A stretch of DNA of 56,000 bases from Cryptomeria japonica. Its lineage: Eukaryota; Streptophyta; Pinopsida; Cupressales; Cupressaceae. The position numbers and the translations under genes were made by a program. The stretch is from the NCBI RefSeq assembly GCF_030272615.1, contig NC_081409.1, positions 652,152,468 to 652,208,467 on the forward strand, in the 5' to 3' direction. Positions 12,481-23,875 of this stretch are shown piece by piece (the stretch's first letter is position 1; each line of letters opens with the position of its first letter). The notes under the pieces were generated by a model. It searched no databases and was not told the DNA's origin. It saw only the letters and a list, made by a program, of their open reading frames with translations.

Positions 12481-12817
12481 GTTTTTGATATTTGTCAAAA
12501 AAGGGGAGTAATAGTATATAGTCTTGGGGGAGCAAATATGGAGTGATACAATATTAAGAGAATTGTATAGTATTTCGAGTATAGCATACAGGTGGAGTAC
12601 ACTGAGAAGTAAACAAAACACTAAGCAAAGCACACAGAACAGATCACCAAGCATGCAAAATCAGAGTTTTGTATAGTATATCGATAAGGGGAGTATATTT
12701 GATATATTATATTATTGACTATTGTATATACTATCAGTATAGTCAAATTTTGCAAGTATATAGATTTTTGAGTTATAACTTTAAACGTAGTTTTTGTCAA
12801 ACATCTCAACTAATGTC
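12481..12817 (+). other. F1 3' untranslated region with an extra purine tract
   Basis: Noncoding. TTTGTCAAAAAAGGGGAGTA at 12491-12510 resembles the true polypurine tract at 12818. An equivalent (minus strand) sits near 15301-15315 in F2, and a similar internal tract occurs in the copia elements (D about 29813-29830, C about 40140). Confidence 0.6.
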
Positions 12818-12829
12818 AAAAGGGGAGAT
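12818..12829 (+). other. Polypurine tract of F1
   Basis: AAAAGGGGAGAT directly before the 3' LTR start TGTTACT. It matches the copia tract AAAGGGGGAGAT except in run lengths. Confidence 0.85.
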
Positions 12830-13955
12830 TGTTACTACTTATCAGATTGCCATTAGTTTTATGTCAAAGTTATACTATATACTCTAGTCAGTTATCTATT
12901 ACTGAGATATTCAGTTGGTATGCACAGTCTAGTTGGTTACAAAAGAAAGCAGTCACAAAATGCAGTATACACTGAGCTATCTATCGAGTATCTTTACATG
13001 TCTACCAAGCAGTAAAGATGACACACCGAGTGAAACATGTTACCAGATTCATTGAACCTGGACATCCATATGAAAATGTGTTACAAGATCGAGGCACATC
13101 TAACCATTATCACTTTGGAAATTGCACTTAAAGATTGTGTATGATTTTGAGATCATCTAACCAATGAAATAATTTGCATGGTTATTCATTCAATGAATTG
13201 TGTTTGTAAGATCAAAGCAATGAAAGGATCACCGTCATAAGAGATCTATTTATATAGCATGAGTTAAGAGTTAAAGGTATGTGTGCATGAGTGTAAGAAG
13301 ACTGTTACAGAGACATAAAGGTCACCGAGAAGGTTTTCAGAGAACAGTCAAAGAACAAAGTAAACAGAAGGGTTTACCGAGTTACTATATGGGTTACCGA
13401 GGTATGCTATAAGCAAGGTAATCTTATTCTGAGCACATGGAATCTACTATAGCATTCCAGATGTAAAGTTGCAGATATTTGTAATGATTTTATTGTAATA
13501 TTGTGAAGTTGTAAGAGAAAGCTTTAACAGGGTAAAAGACTCTAATCAAGTCTATAAATTGTAAAGCCTCTAACTAGGTGCAACATTTAGATGAAGTGCT
13601 GTAAAATCCTTTAGCAAGGTAGATCTAATAGATCTTGTTACTCCTAACAGGGTAAGCTATCAGAAATAGCTAAACATGTAGCTCTAACCAAGCACTCTTT
13701 ATTATTGTAGTAGTGAAGTTGTGGGTGCCATCCCCAACGTAGTTTTTCTCTCTAACCAAGAGTTTCTGTGTAACCAAAATATATGTGTTATGGAGTGAAT
13801 CGTGTGTGATTGTTATCTATTTTTTTGAGCTTTATATTATGTTTTTGCACTATTCGGTTTATGCATAATGGTAAAGCTATTATTGAAGAAAATTTTTTGA
13901 GTACTGATTCACCCCTCCCCTCTCAATACATTAGCTTTCCGTATTGGGCCTAACA
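12830..13955 (+). repeat. 3' LTR of F1
   Basis: 1,126 bp, the same length as the 5' LTR and collinear with it. Many differences are CpG-type, such as TTGG versus TCAG, both derivable from TCGG. Confidence 0.92.
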
Positions 13956-15033
13956 AATCTCATAATATATAATGCTAAAACATAATCATAGAAATAATAT
14001 TCATACACATTTCACTCCAAAACTCAAATATTTTGGTTATGCAGAAACTCTTTGTTAGAGAGAAAAACTATGGTGGGGATGGCACCCACAACTTCACTAC
14101 TGCAATAATAAAGGTTGCTCAGTTAGAGCTACATGTTTAGCTATTTCCGATAGCTTACCCTATTAGGAGTATCAAGATCTTTAGATCTACCTTGCTAAAG
14201 GATTTTACAAACACTTTTATAAAATGTTGTACCTAGTTAAAGGCTTTACAATTTATGGACTTTGTTAGAGTCTTTTGCCCTATTAAAGGTTTCTATTACA
14301 ACTCAAAATAATTCAATCAAAATCTTTACAAATATCTGCAACTTTACATCTGAAATGTTATAGTAGACTCCATGTGCTCAAAATGAAATTATCTTGCTCA
14401 TAGAATCCCTCGGTAATTGATAAATCAACTCAGTGACCTCTTCTGTATACTCTGTCCCTTAAACTATTTTCTGAAAAACCTTCTCGGTGACCTCTGAATA
14501 TCTCTGTCACTTATCTTCTCTCATGATTTTCATTTTCAAATCATCAATTCATCAATCTCCCCTCTCTCAGTTAGATACTCAAAATTACTCTGAATATATA
14601 GATATCTGAGATGGTGATCTTGTTCATACATCGATCATACAAACATGTTTTATTGAATGAATAAATATATAAATTATTTCATTGGATAAATGTCCTCAAA
14701 ATCATACAAAATCTTTAAGTGCAATTCCCTATGTAATAATGGTTCCCTATTCTCGAATCTTGTAACACGTTTCCACATGTGTCTAGGTTCATTGAATCTG
14801 GTAACACGTTTCCACTCAGTTCAGATTAACTCGATATACCTTCTTTGCTGCTTGGTAGGCTTAGGAACTTTACTTAGTAGACAGCTTGGTGTCTCTCATC
14901 TTAGTGACTAGCCTTTCTTCTATAACCAACAGCCTTAGTACATACCGACTGAATATTTCGGTAGTATTAACCGACTACAGTATATAGGATGTCTTTGGAC
15001 ATAAAACTAATGACAAATTAGTAAATAGTAACA
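13956..15033 (-). repeat. 3' LTR of F2, main fragment
   Basis: Continuation of the LTR begun at 5886, matching 20759-21831. On the minus strand it starts TGTTACTATTTACTAA at 15033. A TATA-like TCTATATATTCAG lies around 14607-14595. Confidence 0.88.
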
Positions 15034-15045
15034 ATCTCCCCTTTT
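15034..15045 (-). other. Polypurine tract of F2
   Basis: The minus strand reads AAAAGGGGAGAT against the LTR start at 15033, identical to F1's. Confidence 0.85.
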
Positions 15046-15329
15046 GATATTAGTTTGGTATGTTTGACAAAACTCCTTTCAAAGTCATAACACAAAATCT
15101 ATATACTTACAAAATTTGACTGAAATGACAGTGTATACATTTGTTCAAATACATACTTCAAGTACATACCCCCCTTATCAATATGTTGTACATAACTTGA
15201 TTTGCATGCTCTTGATGTACCATGCTCCCCCTAGCAATGTCATCTGTACACTCGGTAGATAATATAAAACTCTGTAAACTTTGTACTTTGTATACTCGGT
15301 ACACTCCTCCTTTTTGACAAACATCAAAA
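15046..15329 (-). other. F2 3' untranslated region
   Basis: Noncoding, about 285 bp, with a second purine tract next to the ORF2 stop (about 15301-15315) as in F1. Confidence 0.55.
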
Positions 15330-18300
15330 CTAGTTACCATTAGGTGGGGGAAACTGGTCAAAAATAGATTTATACTTAGTACGAGCGTCAGTGAAAGCAT
15401 TGGTAAGTGCATCCTTGACACTTTCCATTAAATAATTGTGAGCTGTAATATCAGCTGACAGTGAAATCAAACCATCTAAAGTGCTTCCCTCTGATTGAGT
15501 GGATAATTCGGTAGCTCGGTTGATCTGCTCTTGAATGGATGATAAATGGGGAATAAATAATGTCTGAAGAGTCATAATATCCATCCTTATTTTGTTCTCT
15601 TCATTCTGAAGTTCTAACTATTGAGCCATAAGAGTTTGTAGCTTTGTATAAAAATTCTGAATAGAATTTGGCTTGGTAGTCAGTTTATTTGAGAGATCGG
15701 TAATCTCTTTTTCAATGACTTCGGTCTTATGCTTGATATCTTTAATAAAGAATAAAAATGTACATAACTTTTGGAATAAATAAATAATGTTCTTGAGTTG
15801 TGAGGACAACTCAACAATGAATCCAACAAGCTTGACTTTACCTAGAGCAATTGCCTTCTGCACTTTTTCTATCATCTTGGCAGTTAGCTCTTTTTCTTTT
15901 AATTTGCTAAGGTATTTTGATGCAGCTACTCTTGATGCTTCTAATTGAGTGAGTAGTTCATCCAGTTGCATATGGATGGCAGCATCTTTATTCATGGTAG
16001 CTTCAGGTAGCGTGTCTATCAACAATGCTTTAACCTTCTAAATTACTTGGTTCTTCTTCTGAATAGCTGTCTATTTTTCCTGTTCTTCTTTGGCTTTACA
16101 TAGCTCTCCAAATTCAATAAGTGCTTGCCCTTTTAGTTTTGAAATATCAACATTTGGCAACACAATAGGCTTTGATAGATCTATCTTAAAACTATGCTTC
16201 TTTGCTTTCTTCTCTTTTGATGATGATGCCTTCACCGGTTGAATGAGTACAATGGCTTTGGAGGATTGATTTTCCTTGGTATGTTGCTTGGTGGGAGCAA
16301 CACTTTTGTTAGTTTCTGAAGCCTCTGTTGTATCCTTCAGTGTTTCCTTGCTTGGGGTCTCAGTGGCAATAGTTTCAGTGCTTGCAGGAGCTTGATAAGT
16401 TTTCTCGCCTGGGACCTGAGAGGTAGATTCACCTTGTGTATACTTTTGATCCTCTTTACCTTGTTCGGTGTCTTGAGGTTTCTCAATTGTCACTTGTTGA
16501 GTTACCAAAGGATAGGACTTAACTTGTTCGAAGACTGATTCACTTGATATCATTTTGGCATAGGCATTTCCTTCTATCATCTCTTCTTCTTGTGCCTTAG
16601 TGTCCATGACATCTTCATCTTGTTGAATAGTTGAAGCATGATCTTGCTCGGTGACATCAATTATTTCCACTTCACCTTGAGTCTCTTCAGTCTGAATTCT
16701 GAAAATTTCTTGCCATTTTTCTTTAGTTTCCTTCTCTAGTTCAAGATAAAGGTCGTTCATCATTTTCAAGGCCCTTTGCTTTACTTGAAAATTTGTCTCG
16801 TATTTTTTCAAATGATTTCTTATATCATCTACTGACATGTTTGGAAAGAGATGTACCAAAACTCTTTCTCTAATCTATTTCTCTGAGTCCATAGCATATT
16901 TCCATCTATTGTCAATATGAGAGTACAATGCTTTTGGAAGAAAATTAGTTACTTCCAATGGAACTACTCAGAATTTGAGAAGTGTACACACTACTGATTC
17001 TTCCATTTTCCTCTTTTCTTCTTCTATTTGAGAGTCATATTTTACATACCTAAATGATCCAAATCCTCCACATTGTTTCAATTTTGCATAGAAATTGTCA
17101 ACACCATGTACATCTTCCTTTGTTCTTTTAACAATCTGAAATTTATTTGCCTCTTCAGATTCAGTGTCACTTGACTCCTTATTCAAAATGAGTCTCCTCG
17201 TCGACTTTCTATAAGTCTTTGTAACTTTAGGCAATTCAACATTTTTCTGCCTCTTACGAGGTGACACAACAAATGATCTAGTGATAGGTCGCTTAACTGG
17301 TGGAGTCGGTGATACCTTAGTTGTATCCTATTTCTTTCTTTTCAAAAATTTTGCCCTTTGGCAACTCGGTGCTCAGTGTAATTGTTACTTCTTGAGCTTC
17401 AGATTCTTCCTCAATTGAAAGTTGATCATCTTTCCTACCTGCTGGCTTAGTAGGTGTGGAGGTAGAACCTTCTCCAAATTTCTGAGTTAAATCTTTGATC
17501 ATTTTAGTGGCTTTCCTAGTAGCCTTTGGTACCACAATACTCATTTTTTACTGTTTCTTTTACCTCTTCATAGGTACCATACTTGATCTCGGTCAAGTGC
17601 CTTGGAAGTGCCAGAAAGGCATCTATCTATTGTTGAGTAGTATCAAAATCAATCTCATAACCCATAGGTGGTAAAGATTGAGTTCTAGGTTCTACTACAT
17701 TGATATAACAGTAGTCAATGTCCACTTCAAAACATATAGTATCCTTATATTTTTCCACTAGCTGAGGTGGGATCCTGTACATGCTATGCATCTTCTCCTG
17801 AAATTTTTTAAAGTAATCATCCATTATCTCATTGAAATTATCACCAAGCTAATTGATAAAATCATTTATTTGATGTGTGATTGGTCGGTGTAATTCCCAA
17901 ACGATGTTACCAACTAAAGGAAAGAACTTCTGAAAATAGAAGAACATACACACTAAGAGTGACCCAAACTTTAGTGTGTTAGCAGTGTTATTCTTCTTAG
18001 GTTTCCTTATTATGTTGAGATTTTCAAAAGGGTTCTTCAACAATACTTCACATAAATCAACTTTCATACCCTTTTTCACAATTTTATAGGCCAAATCTAC
18101 AGCTGCACATGGTACACTTTTTTCTCTTGCCGATTGAAAGAAACAATAACCAATGACTCTAATTGTGAACTTTAGCTCTACATTTGTTACATTATTCAAC
18201 TTAAGACCTCTATAATCAGACTCAACACTAGTTAAACTTATCAATTCCTTCTGTGAAATCATCTTATGTGCTCAAGCATGGTCAAATATAGGGTATCCAG

Positions 18301-18706
18301 TTATTATGTGAATAATCTCCTTGGTGATCTTGAATGGTTGCTCGTCTAACCACATAAAGTCATCATGCACTCTGCTCAAGACAAATTTGACCCATCGGGG
18401 TTTGAAAACTCAAGTATAGGTTAGGGCTTTGGTCAATCCTTTAACTTTGATATGCTCATACTTACTATCCAGGATTCTATCGATGCATAATTCATCATAC
18501 ATGTCCTTAGTTTCAGTATGACCTAGCTCTTCAACACAACACTTAGTATAAAATCTGACATCTTCAACCAATAGAACCCTATCCAGAATAAGAGAAAATG
18601 CAGTTTTCTCATCGGGTTTAGATGCCACTTTGGGAGGTAAGGAATACTTTAGTGAGGGCTTCTCAATAGTCTCAACTACAACAAGTTTCTACATCTTGGG
18701 AGCTAT
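15330..18706 (-). pseudogene. F2 ORF2: large protein of unknown function, with stops and two frameshifts
   Basis: Collinear with F1 ORF2 over its whole length, ending PPPNGN then TAG at 15332-15330. The start codon position reads ATA (18706-18704) where F1 has ATG. Two frameshifts lie near 17545-17630 and 17270-17320. Stops include TAG near the start, TGA near 18410 and 18270, TAG at about 17847, 17625 and 16880, TAG just before 16071, and TAG at 16040-16038, which is homologous to F1's codon 893 stop. The longest open block (16859-16071) covers the MVHLFPNMSVDDIRNHLKKY helix region and the low-complexity T/S/E/K linker. Function unknown. Confidence 0.7.
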
Positions 18707-19225
18707 TTCAAACTTGGATTTCTACTAATGAAAAAGCTTAGGGTTTCAACTAACCAGAAAACGCTTTCAACAGTAAATATAATGCAAATATTCACAACTG
18801 ATATTGATCAGTTAACTTGCTTGAAAATTCATTTAAGATTGTGTGAAAGTACCTTGAAATTAGCTCTGGAAATGTTTGATCACCTTTGATTCGCTTAACT
18901 CTACTCTTTGAAAAATGGTAAGTGTAAAATGACCGCACAAAGAACTTTAAATACACCCTTTACCTTAGCGGGCTTCATTCAGTTAGGTAAGATAAGCATT
19001 AAATGCACTTGGTTCCACTAAATCGATTATCTTCCTTTTATTCTTTTACCGACTAGAGAGGTTTCCTGCACTTACCGAGTTCTCTGGTACTTCAAAATAG
19101 GCTAGATAGTATTAACAAAATGTTATTGCATCTCAGGTATGCAAATTTTGGAATTGTGTTCATGATTAAATAGGAACTGTTAGGATCTAACCTTGAGAAA
19201 ATGCAGTCCCTTCATACCTTTATGA
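18707..19225 (-). other. Spacer between ORF1 and ORF2 of F2
   Basis: Counterpart of 8539-9093 in F1. No supported ORF. Confidence 0.6.
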
Positions 19226-20581
19226 TTAATTCGAAGTAGATGCACCTAACTCGGTAGGTAAGGTGCTTTCTTCATTAGTTGACCCATTCTCCTTATTTTT
19301 CCAAATTTTTGGTAATTTGCTTCTTATTTCCTTAGTATCTTCTCTAGGTTGATCTCTGCAATCTTTAGCCAAGTGTCCAACTTTGTGACAATGAAAACAT
19401 GCCATTCTAGGATTTGTCCATGATCTTTGGTTGTTCATTCCAAACCTTATCATACAGTTGGCACTTATATATCCATGTTTTCCACAGCATTCACACCATA
19501 TCCTTGTATTGTAATCCCATGGTATTGCAGTATATTGTCGGTTAAGATCTGTGTGAATTCGGTAGCTTCTAGTATTTGCTCGGTATGAAGACCACATATA
19601 GTTTTTCTGCTTAAACCAACACTTCTTAGTATTGTGTCCATATCTATTGCAGTTTTTGCAAAACCCCTTGAATTTTGCCTTTTGATAATTGCTAACAGAC
19701 TTTGTCCAACATTGATTAGATGTGTGATCATACTTATTGCAATTGCAACAATAACCATCAGACCTAGTAACATTCAGTTGCTTACCTTTTCTTATTTGGC
19801 ACATGTTGGTAGTATGTCCTTGTTTTCCACAAAAATTACAAATAGGCTTCTTATCTTTCAATTTATCTTTATGTCCAGCCTTCTTTGATGATTCTCCTTT
19901 CTCGGCAGTCTTGATTCCTTTGTCAGTAGAGTTGTTTCTTTTGTAACCGAGTCTGATAGATTTGTTGGGTGATCTTATGTTTAGTTGCTCATCCAACATT
20001 CTTGATGATTCATAACTTTTCTTCAGTGTTTCTTTTGACTTCTTTTCTGCTTCAAGTTCATCAATCAATCTTGATAATTCAAGTTTCAATGCTTGATTCT
20101 CATTTAATTTTAGATTCACTTCATGATGTGCATAACCCATTTGATTAGACAGATTATGTTGGATTCCAGTCATCCTTGTGATTTCATCATTCTTTTCAGA
20201 CACCAATGCTTCTAGCTGTTGTTTTTCTTTTTCTAAATCTCTTATGTTATCCTCACTTGTTCTCAATGCATCAATATTTTCAATCATCTGTGTGCTAAAA
20301 TACTCTTGTTCCCTTTTCATTGCTTTTAGCTGATCATTCAGTGCTTTGTTCTTTTCTTTCAATTCTACAATCATTTCTTCAAAATCTTCTGATATGTTGT
20401 TCTTAGATGATGTCTCAATTTGTTCCACCAACTCTTGTGAGTCTTATAAATCACTAGACAATCTTCTTTTGACTTTCAGTGATTTTTGCATTTGTCTCTG
20501 TATGTCTGCAATCACTTGATTAACATGATCCAAATCTTCTTGAAGATTCACAATCTTGCGTGATTGTTTATAGCCTTCCAT
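19226..20581 (-). pseudogene. gag: F2 ORF1: gag-like protein with five CCHC zinc knuckles, nearly intact
   Basis: ATG at 20581 gives MEGYKQSRKIV; codon 46 (20446-20444) is TAA; the remaining 405 codons are open to TAA at 19228-19226. After about 170 residues of coiled coil comes RSPNKSIRLGYK, a basic linker, then five boxes: CNFCGKQGHTTNMC, CCNCNKYDHTSNQC, CKNCNRYGHNTKKC, CECCGKHGYISANC and CFHCHKVGHLAKDC. Boxes 1, 3 and 5 are canonical CX2CX4HX4C; boxes 2 and 4 keep all four ligands or close equivalents (Tyr follows His in box 4). Five tandem knuckles are unusual, since most plant gags have one or two. Expected role: nucleocapsid-like RNA binding. Confidence 0.82.
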
Positions 20582-20629
20582 TGATAGGATCTTTCTCTTT
20601 AGGCTGTAAAACCCTTTTCCAAGAGTAGA

Positions 20630-20641
20630 GCTCTGATACCA
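20630..20641 (-). other. Primer-binding site of F2
   Basis: The minus strand reads TGGTATCAGAGC, identical to that of copia A, C and D. Confidence 0.9.
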
Positions 20642-20643
20642 AT

Positions 20644-21831
20644 TGTTAGGTCCAACTAGGAAAGCTAATGTACTAAGAGGGGAGGGGTGAATCAGTACTT
20701 CAAAAAATTTCTTCTAAAACAATCTTACTGATAAACATTAATTATGTATAGCTGATCTCATAATATATAATGCTAAAACATAATCATAGAAATAACATTC
20801 ATACACATTTCACTCCATAACTCAAATATTTTCGTTACGTAGAAACTCTTTGTTAGAGAGAAAAATTGTGGTGGGGATGGCAACCACTACTTCAATACTG
20901 CAATAATAAAGGTGGCTCGGTTAGAGCTACATGTTTAGCTATTTCTGATAGCTTACCCTATTAGGAGTATCAAGATCTTTAGATCTACCTTGCTAAAGGA
21001 TTTTACAAACACTTTTACAAAATGTTGTACCTGGTTAAAGGCTTTACAATTTATAGACTTTGTTAGAGTCTTTTACCCTCTTAAACATTTCTATTACAAC
21101 TCAAAATAATTCAATCAAAATCTTTACAAATATCTGCAACTTTACATCTTGAAATGTTATAGCAGACTCTATGTGTTCAATATGAAATTACCTTGCTCAT
21201 AGCATCCCTTGGTAATTGATAAATCAACTTGGTGACCTCTTCTATATACTTTTTCCCTTAAATTGTTTTCTGAAAAACCATCTCGGTGACCTCTGAATAT
21301 CTCTATCACTTATCTGCTCTCATGATTTTCATTTTCAAATCATCAATTCATCAATCAACCGTCTCTCTCTTAGATACTCAAAATCACTCTGAATATATAG
21401 ATCTCTAAGACGTGATCTTGTTCATACATCGATCATACAAACATATTTTATCGAATGAATAAACATAGAAATTATTTCATTGGATAAACTTCCTCAAAAT
21501 CATACAAAATTTTTGAGTGCAATTCCCTATGTAATAACGGTTCCCTGTTCTTGAATATTGTAGCACAATTCCACATGTGTCTAGGTTCATTGAATCTAGT
21601 AACACATTTCCACTTGGTTTAGATTAACTCGATATACCTTCTTTTCTACTTGGTAGGCATAGGAACTTTACTCTGTAGGCAGCTTGGTATCTCTCATGTC
21701 AGTGACTAGCCTTTCTTCTGTAACCGACAACCTTAGTACATACCGACTGAATATTTTGGTAGTATTAACTGACTAGAGTATATAGGATGACTTTGGACAT
21801 AAAACTAATGACAACTTAGTAAATCTTAACA
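20644..21831 (-). repeat. 5' LTR of F2
   Basis: 1,188 bp, starting TGTTAAGATTTACTAAG on the minus strand and ending TTGGACCTAACA. TATA-like TATATATTC lies near 21390. It is followed by the target duplicate AAGAG. Confidence 0.9.
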
Positions 21832-21836
21832 AAGAG

Positions 21837-22555
21837 TGTATGCCCCCATGTTAAAGCGATCACACACACCTTATCAGGAGTAATTTATTTAAGGTAGGAT
21901 ACACCCAGGAGAGACAGAAGAGAGGGAGCACTTTATCGCAAGGATTTAGCCCCCAATCAAGGAATAAACCCAAGGATAATGAACACAAAACACGAGGTAG
22001 TGTCTCTTTCCTCCGGGTCAGTATGGTGTATGATAACTCATATGTATCATGTATTTATATGCATATAATAATCTTCATTCCCCAAAGAAGGACACTACCT
22101 TAGAAGAGAGGGAAGAGAGGATGTCTTTTGATTTAACATGAAAGAGACCAAGAAAAGATCTCAATGCTTTGCATCATCCCCAAGTAGACATTAAGGGAAC
22201 AATAGAAAAATATGAATACACATAGAAGAATGGTCACAAAAGAGAAAGAAAGGAGAGGGAGAAAGATCTGTAGTGCTAATATTGCTAATCTAGAACGACA
22301 TCCCCCTCTCAATCTTGCTGATCACTATTTCTGGAAGGCAAGCAACACACTGGAGGAGCAACATAGAGTACAACAGATGGAGCTATCACAAGATCCAAAC
22401 AAGGACTATGCTCATGTTGTAAGTCACTTTGTTTGATTCTAGGAGCTAGGATTAGGGTTTATGAAAACTCATCCGATAAATGCTTGCCCACATCAACATA
22501 CTGATACTCATTGCCAAAAGCATTAGGAGTTGTATTTCCATTGTGAATACCATTT
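21837..22555 (-). other. 3' noncoding part of element G between protease ORF and F2
   Basis: About 720 bp continuing G's internal region. I find no RT, RNase H or integrase motif on either strand. A 74-codon plus-strand ORF at 22212 has no support and looks fortuitous. Confidence 0.5.
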
Positions 22556-23875
22556 TCACCTAATTTCTTCATCAAAGTTTAGAGAAAGAGGAGCAAGAAC
22601 ACGAATAGGAGTAAAACCATCACATGTTTTGTGCAACTTATGATTTGGAGATGTTGGTTGAACATCTTGCTTAAGAGAAAATGGAATCATGTCAACTGTC
22701 AGAGTTTGAGGAGATTGAGTATTTTGAGGGATAGCTTCATGAGCTTGAACATGATGTCTTTTTCGGTGTTCTCTCATAGAATGATTCCATCAAGTCCTAT
22801 TAGAAGGTTGAGAAGGAGGAGGAACACTTGAAAAAGTAGGAATGTTTCTCTCCTTGATAGTAGAAGGTTTAGGTTGAGGTCCTTTTGGTTGAACACTAAT
22901 AGAAGTAGGCCTCTTCTCTCAATAAGAGGAAGGAGGTGGAATTATGCCATAAAAAGGAGGAATATTAGGTGTAGAAAGGAGACTAGGCCCATCATGAGAA
23001 GAAGGTATAGGTCTAACCTTAGGAAGAATATTATTGTTCTCCTTAAGAGAACGTAAAGTCACATGTATAGGTATAGGTTGACGATCTTACTTAGGATGGA
23101 GATTCGGTCTATCTGTGATGGGAAGAACCTTAACTTGAATAATAATAGAAATATCAAGTGTTGGGGATCTAGGTTGACTTAAGGATAAAATCATACTGAT
23201 CTTCCATTTTTGATAAGATTGAAATTGTTTAGGCCAAAATAGATCAATAGGAACACTAGGGCTTCTATCGGATGGACGAAATAAGCTATGGTTCACGGTT
23301 ATGATTTCTCTATTGTGAGGAAATTTTAGACACTTGTGCATCAGAGAAGAAATAGCCTTCATGGAAGATAGCCAAGGATAGCCCAACTTCACACAAAATT
23401 TCTCAGAAAAAGGTATGATAACAAAGTCAACATCCATGGATTTAGTATGAACTTCAATAGGAAGGGTGATAGAACCAATGGTAGGACAAGAGAAGCCATC
23501 AAATAACTTCACAACCATATTAGGAACATCATATAGTCATTTATGCAATCATTAAGTGAAAATACACTCTTCAATTATGAAATTAACCATGCAAGAGTGA
23601 TCAATCAGGGCACCACGGCAAGTGATATCCTTAACCTTCACAACTATGTATACATGACCATTGGGTTCTCTAATGGTCTTACTAGGGTAAAATTTAATAC
23701 AAGGATCCTTAGGCATATCTTATGTTTCTACCATATTAACCAAGTTCGAAGCCATAGAGGTGAATTCTTCAGAAGAGAAATAATTAGGCACAATCTCAAT
23801 AACGTTAGTAGTATAAGAAGGAAAGGGATTAGTGAAAATATTAATATTTTGATTAGGAGGAGCTATTGATTTATT
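22556..23875 (-). pseudogene. G: retropepsin-like protease and proline-rich tail of gag-pro polyprotein
   Basis: One minus-strand frame with stops. It enters from the D insertion site (IAPPNQNINIFTNPF), passes IKFYPSKTIREPNGHVY, then the protease core CRGALIDHSCMVN, where the usual DSG/DTG triad is DHS, so activity is doubtful. Next come VVKLFDGFSCPTIGSITLP and FCVKLGYPWLSSMKA (the flap and ILG-like region), a proline-rich linker (23086-22780), and a final segment ending at 22556. Stops include two adjacent ones near 23545, TAA near 23090, TGA near 22920 and TGA near 22790. No pol domain follows. Confidence 0.7.

Larger units (their letters stand above)
6002..13955 (+). mobile_element. Element F1: non-autonomous LTR retrotransposon, same family as F2, nested in F2's LTR
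   Basis: Complete plus-strand element: two LTRs of 1,126 bp each, primer site at 7130, ORF1, ORF2 and polypurine tract at 12818. AATCT occurs at 5996-6000 and 13956-13960, with one extra T at 6001. The empty site can be read in F2's other LTR (about 20755). The two LTRs differ at roughly 9% of sites in the first 200 bp by my count, almost all transitions, so the insertion is not recent. Confidence 0.9.
5886..21831 (-). mobile_element. Element F2: non-autonomous LTR retrotransposon with ORF1 (gag-like) and unknown ORF2
   Basis: Complete minus-strand element flanked by AAGAG at 5881-5885 and 21832-21836. LTR sequence begins TGTTAAGATTT or TGTTACTATTT and ends ..GGACCTAACA. Its 3' LTR is split by F1. 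Without F1 the element is about 8 kb: LTR, primer site, ORF1, ORF2, polypurine tract, LTR. No protease, RT, RNase H or integrase sequence is visible. The internal order and ORFs match F1, so this is a family rather than one deleted copy. Confidence 0.88.

Noticed and set aside
22212-22436. Plus-strand ORF of 74 codons in G's 3' region
   Set aside because: Low-complexity, basic, no domain, antisense to G, and in a region expected to be untranslated.
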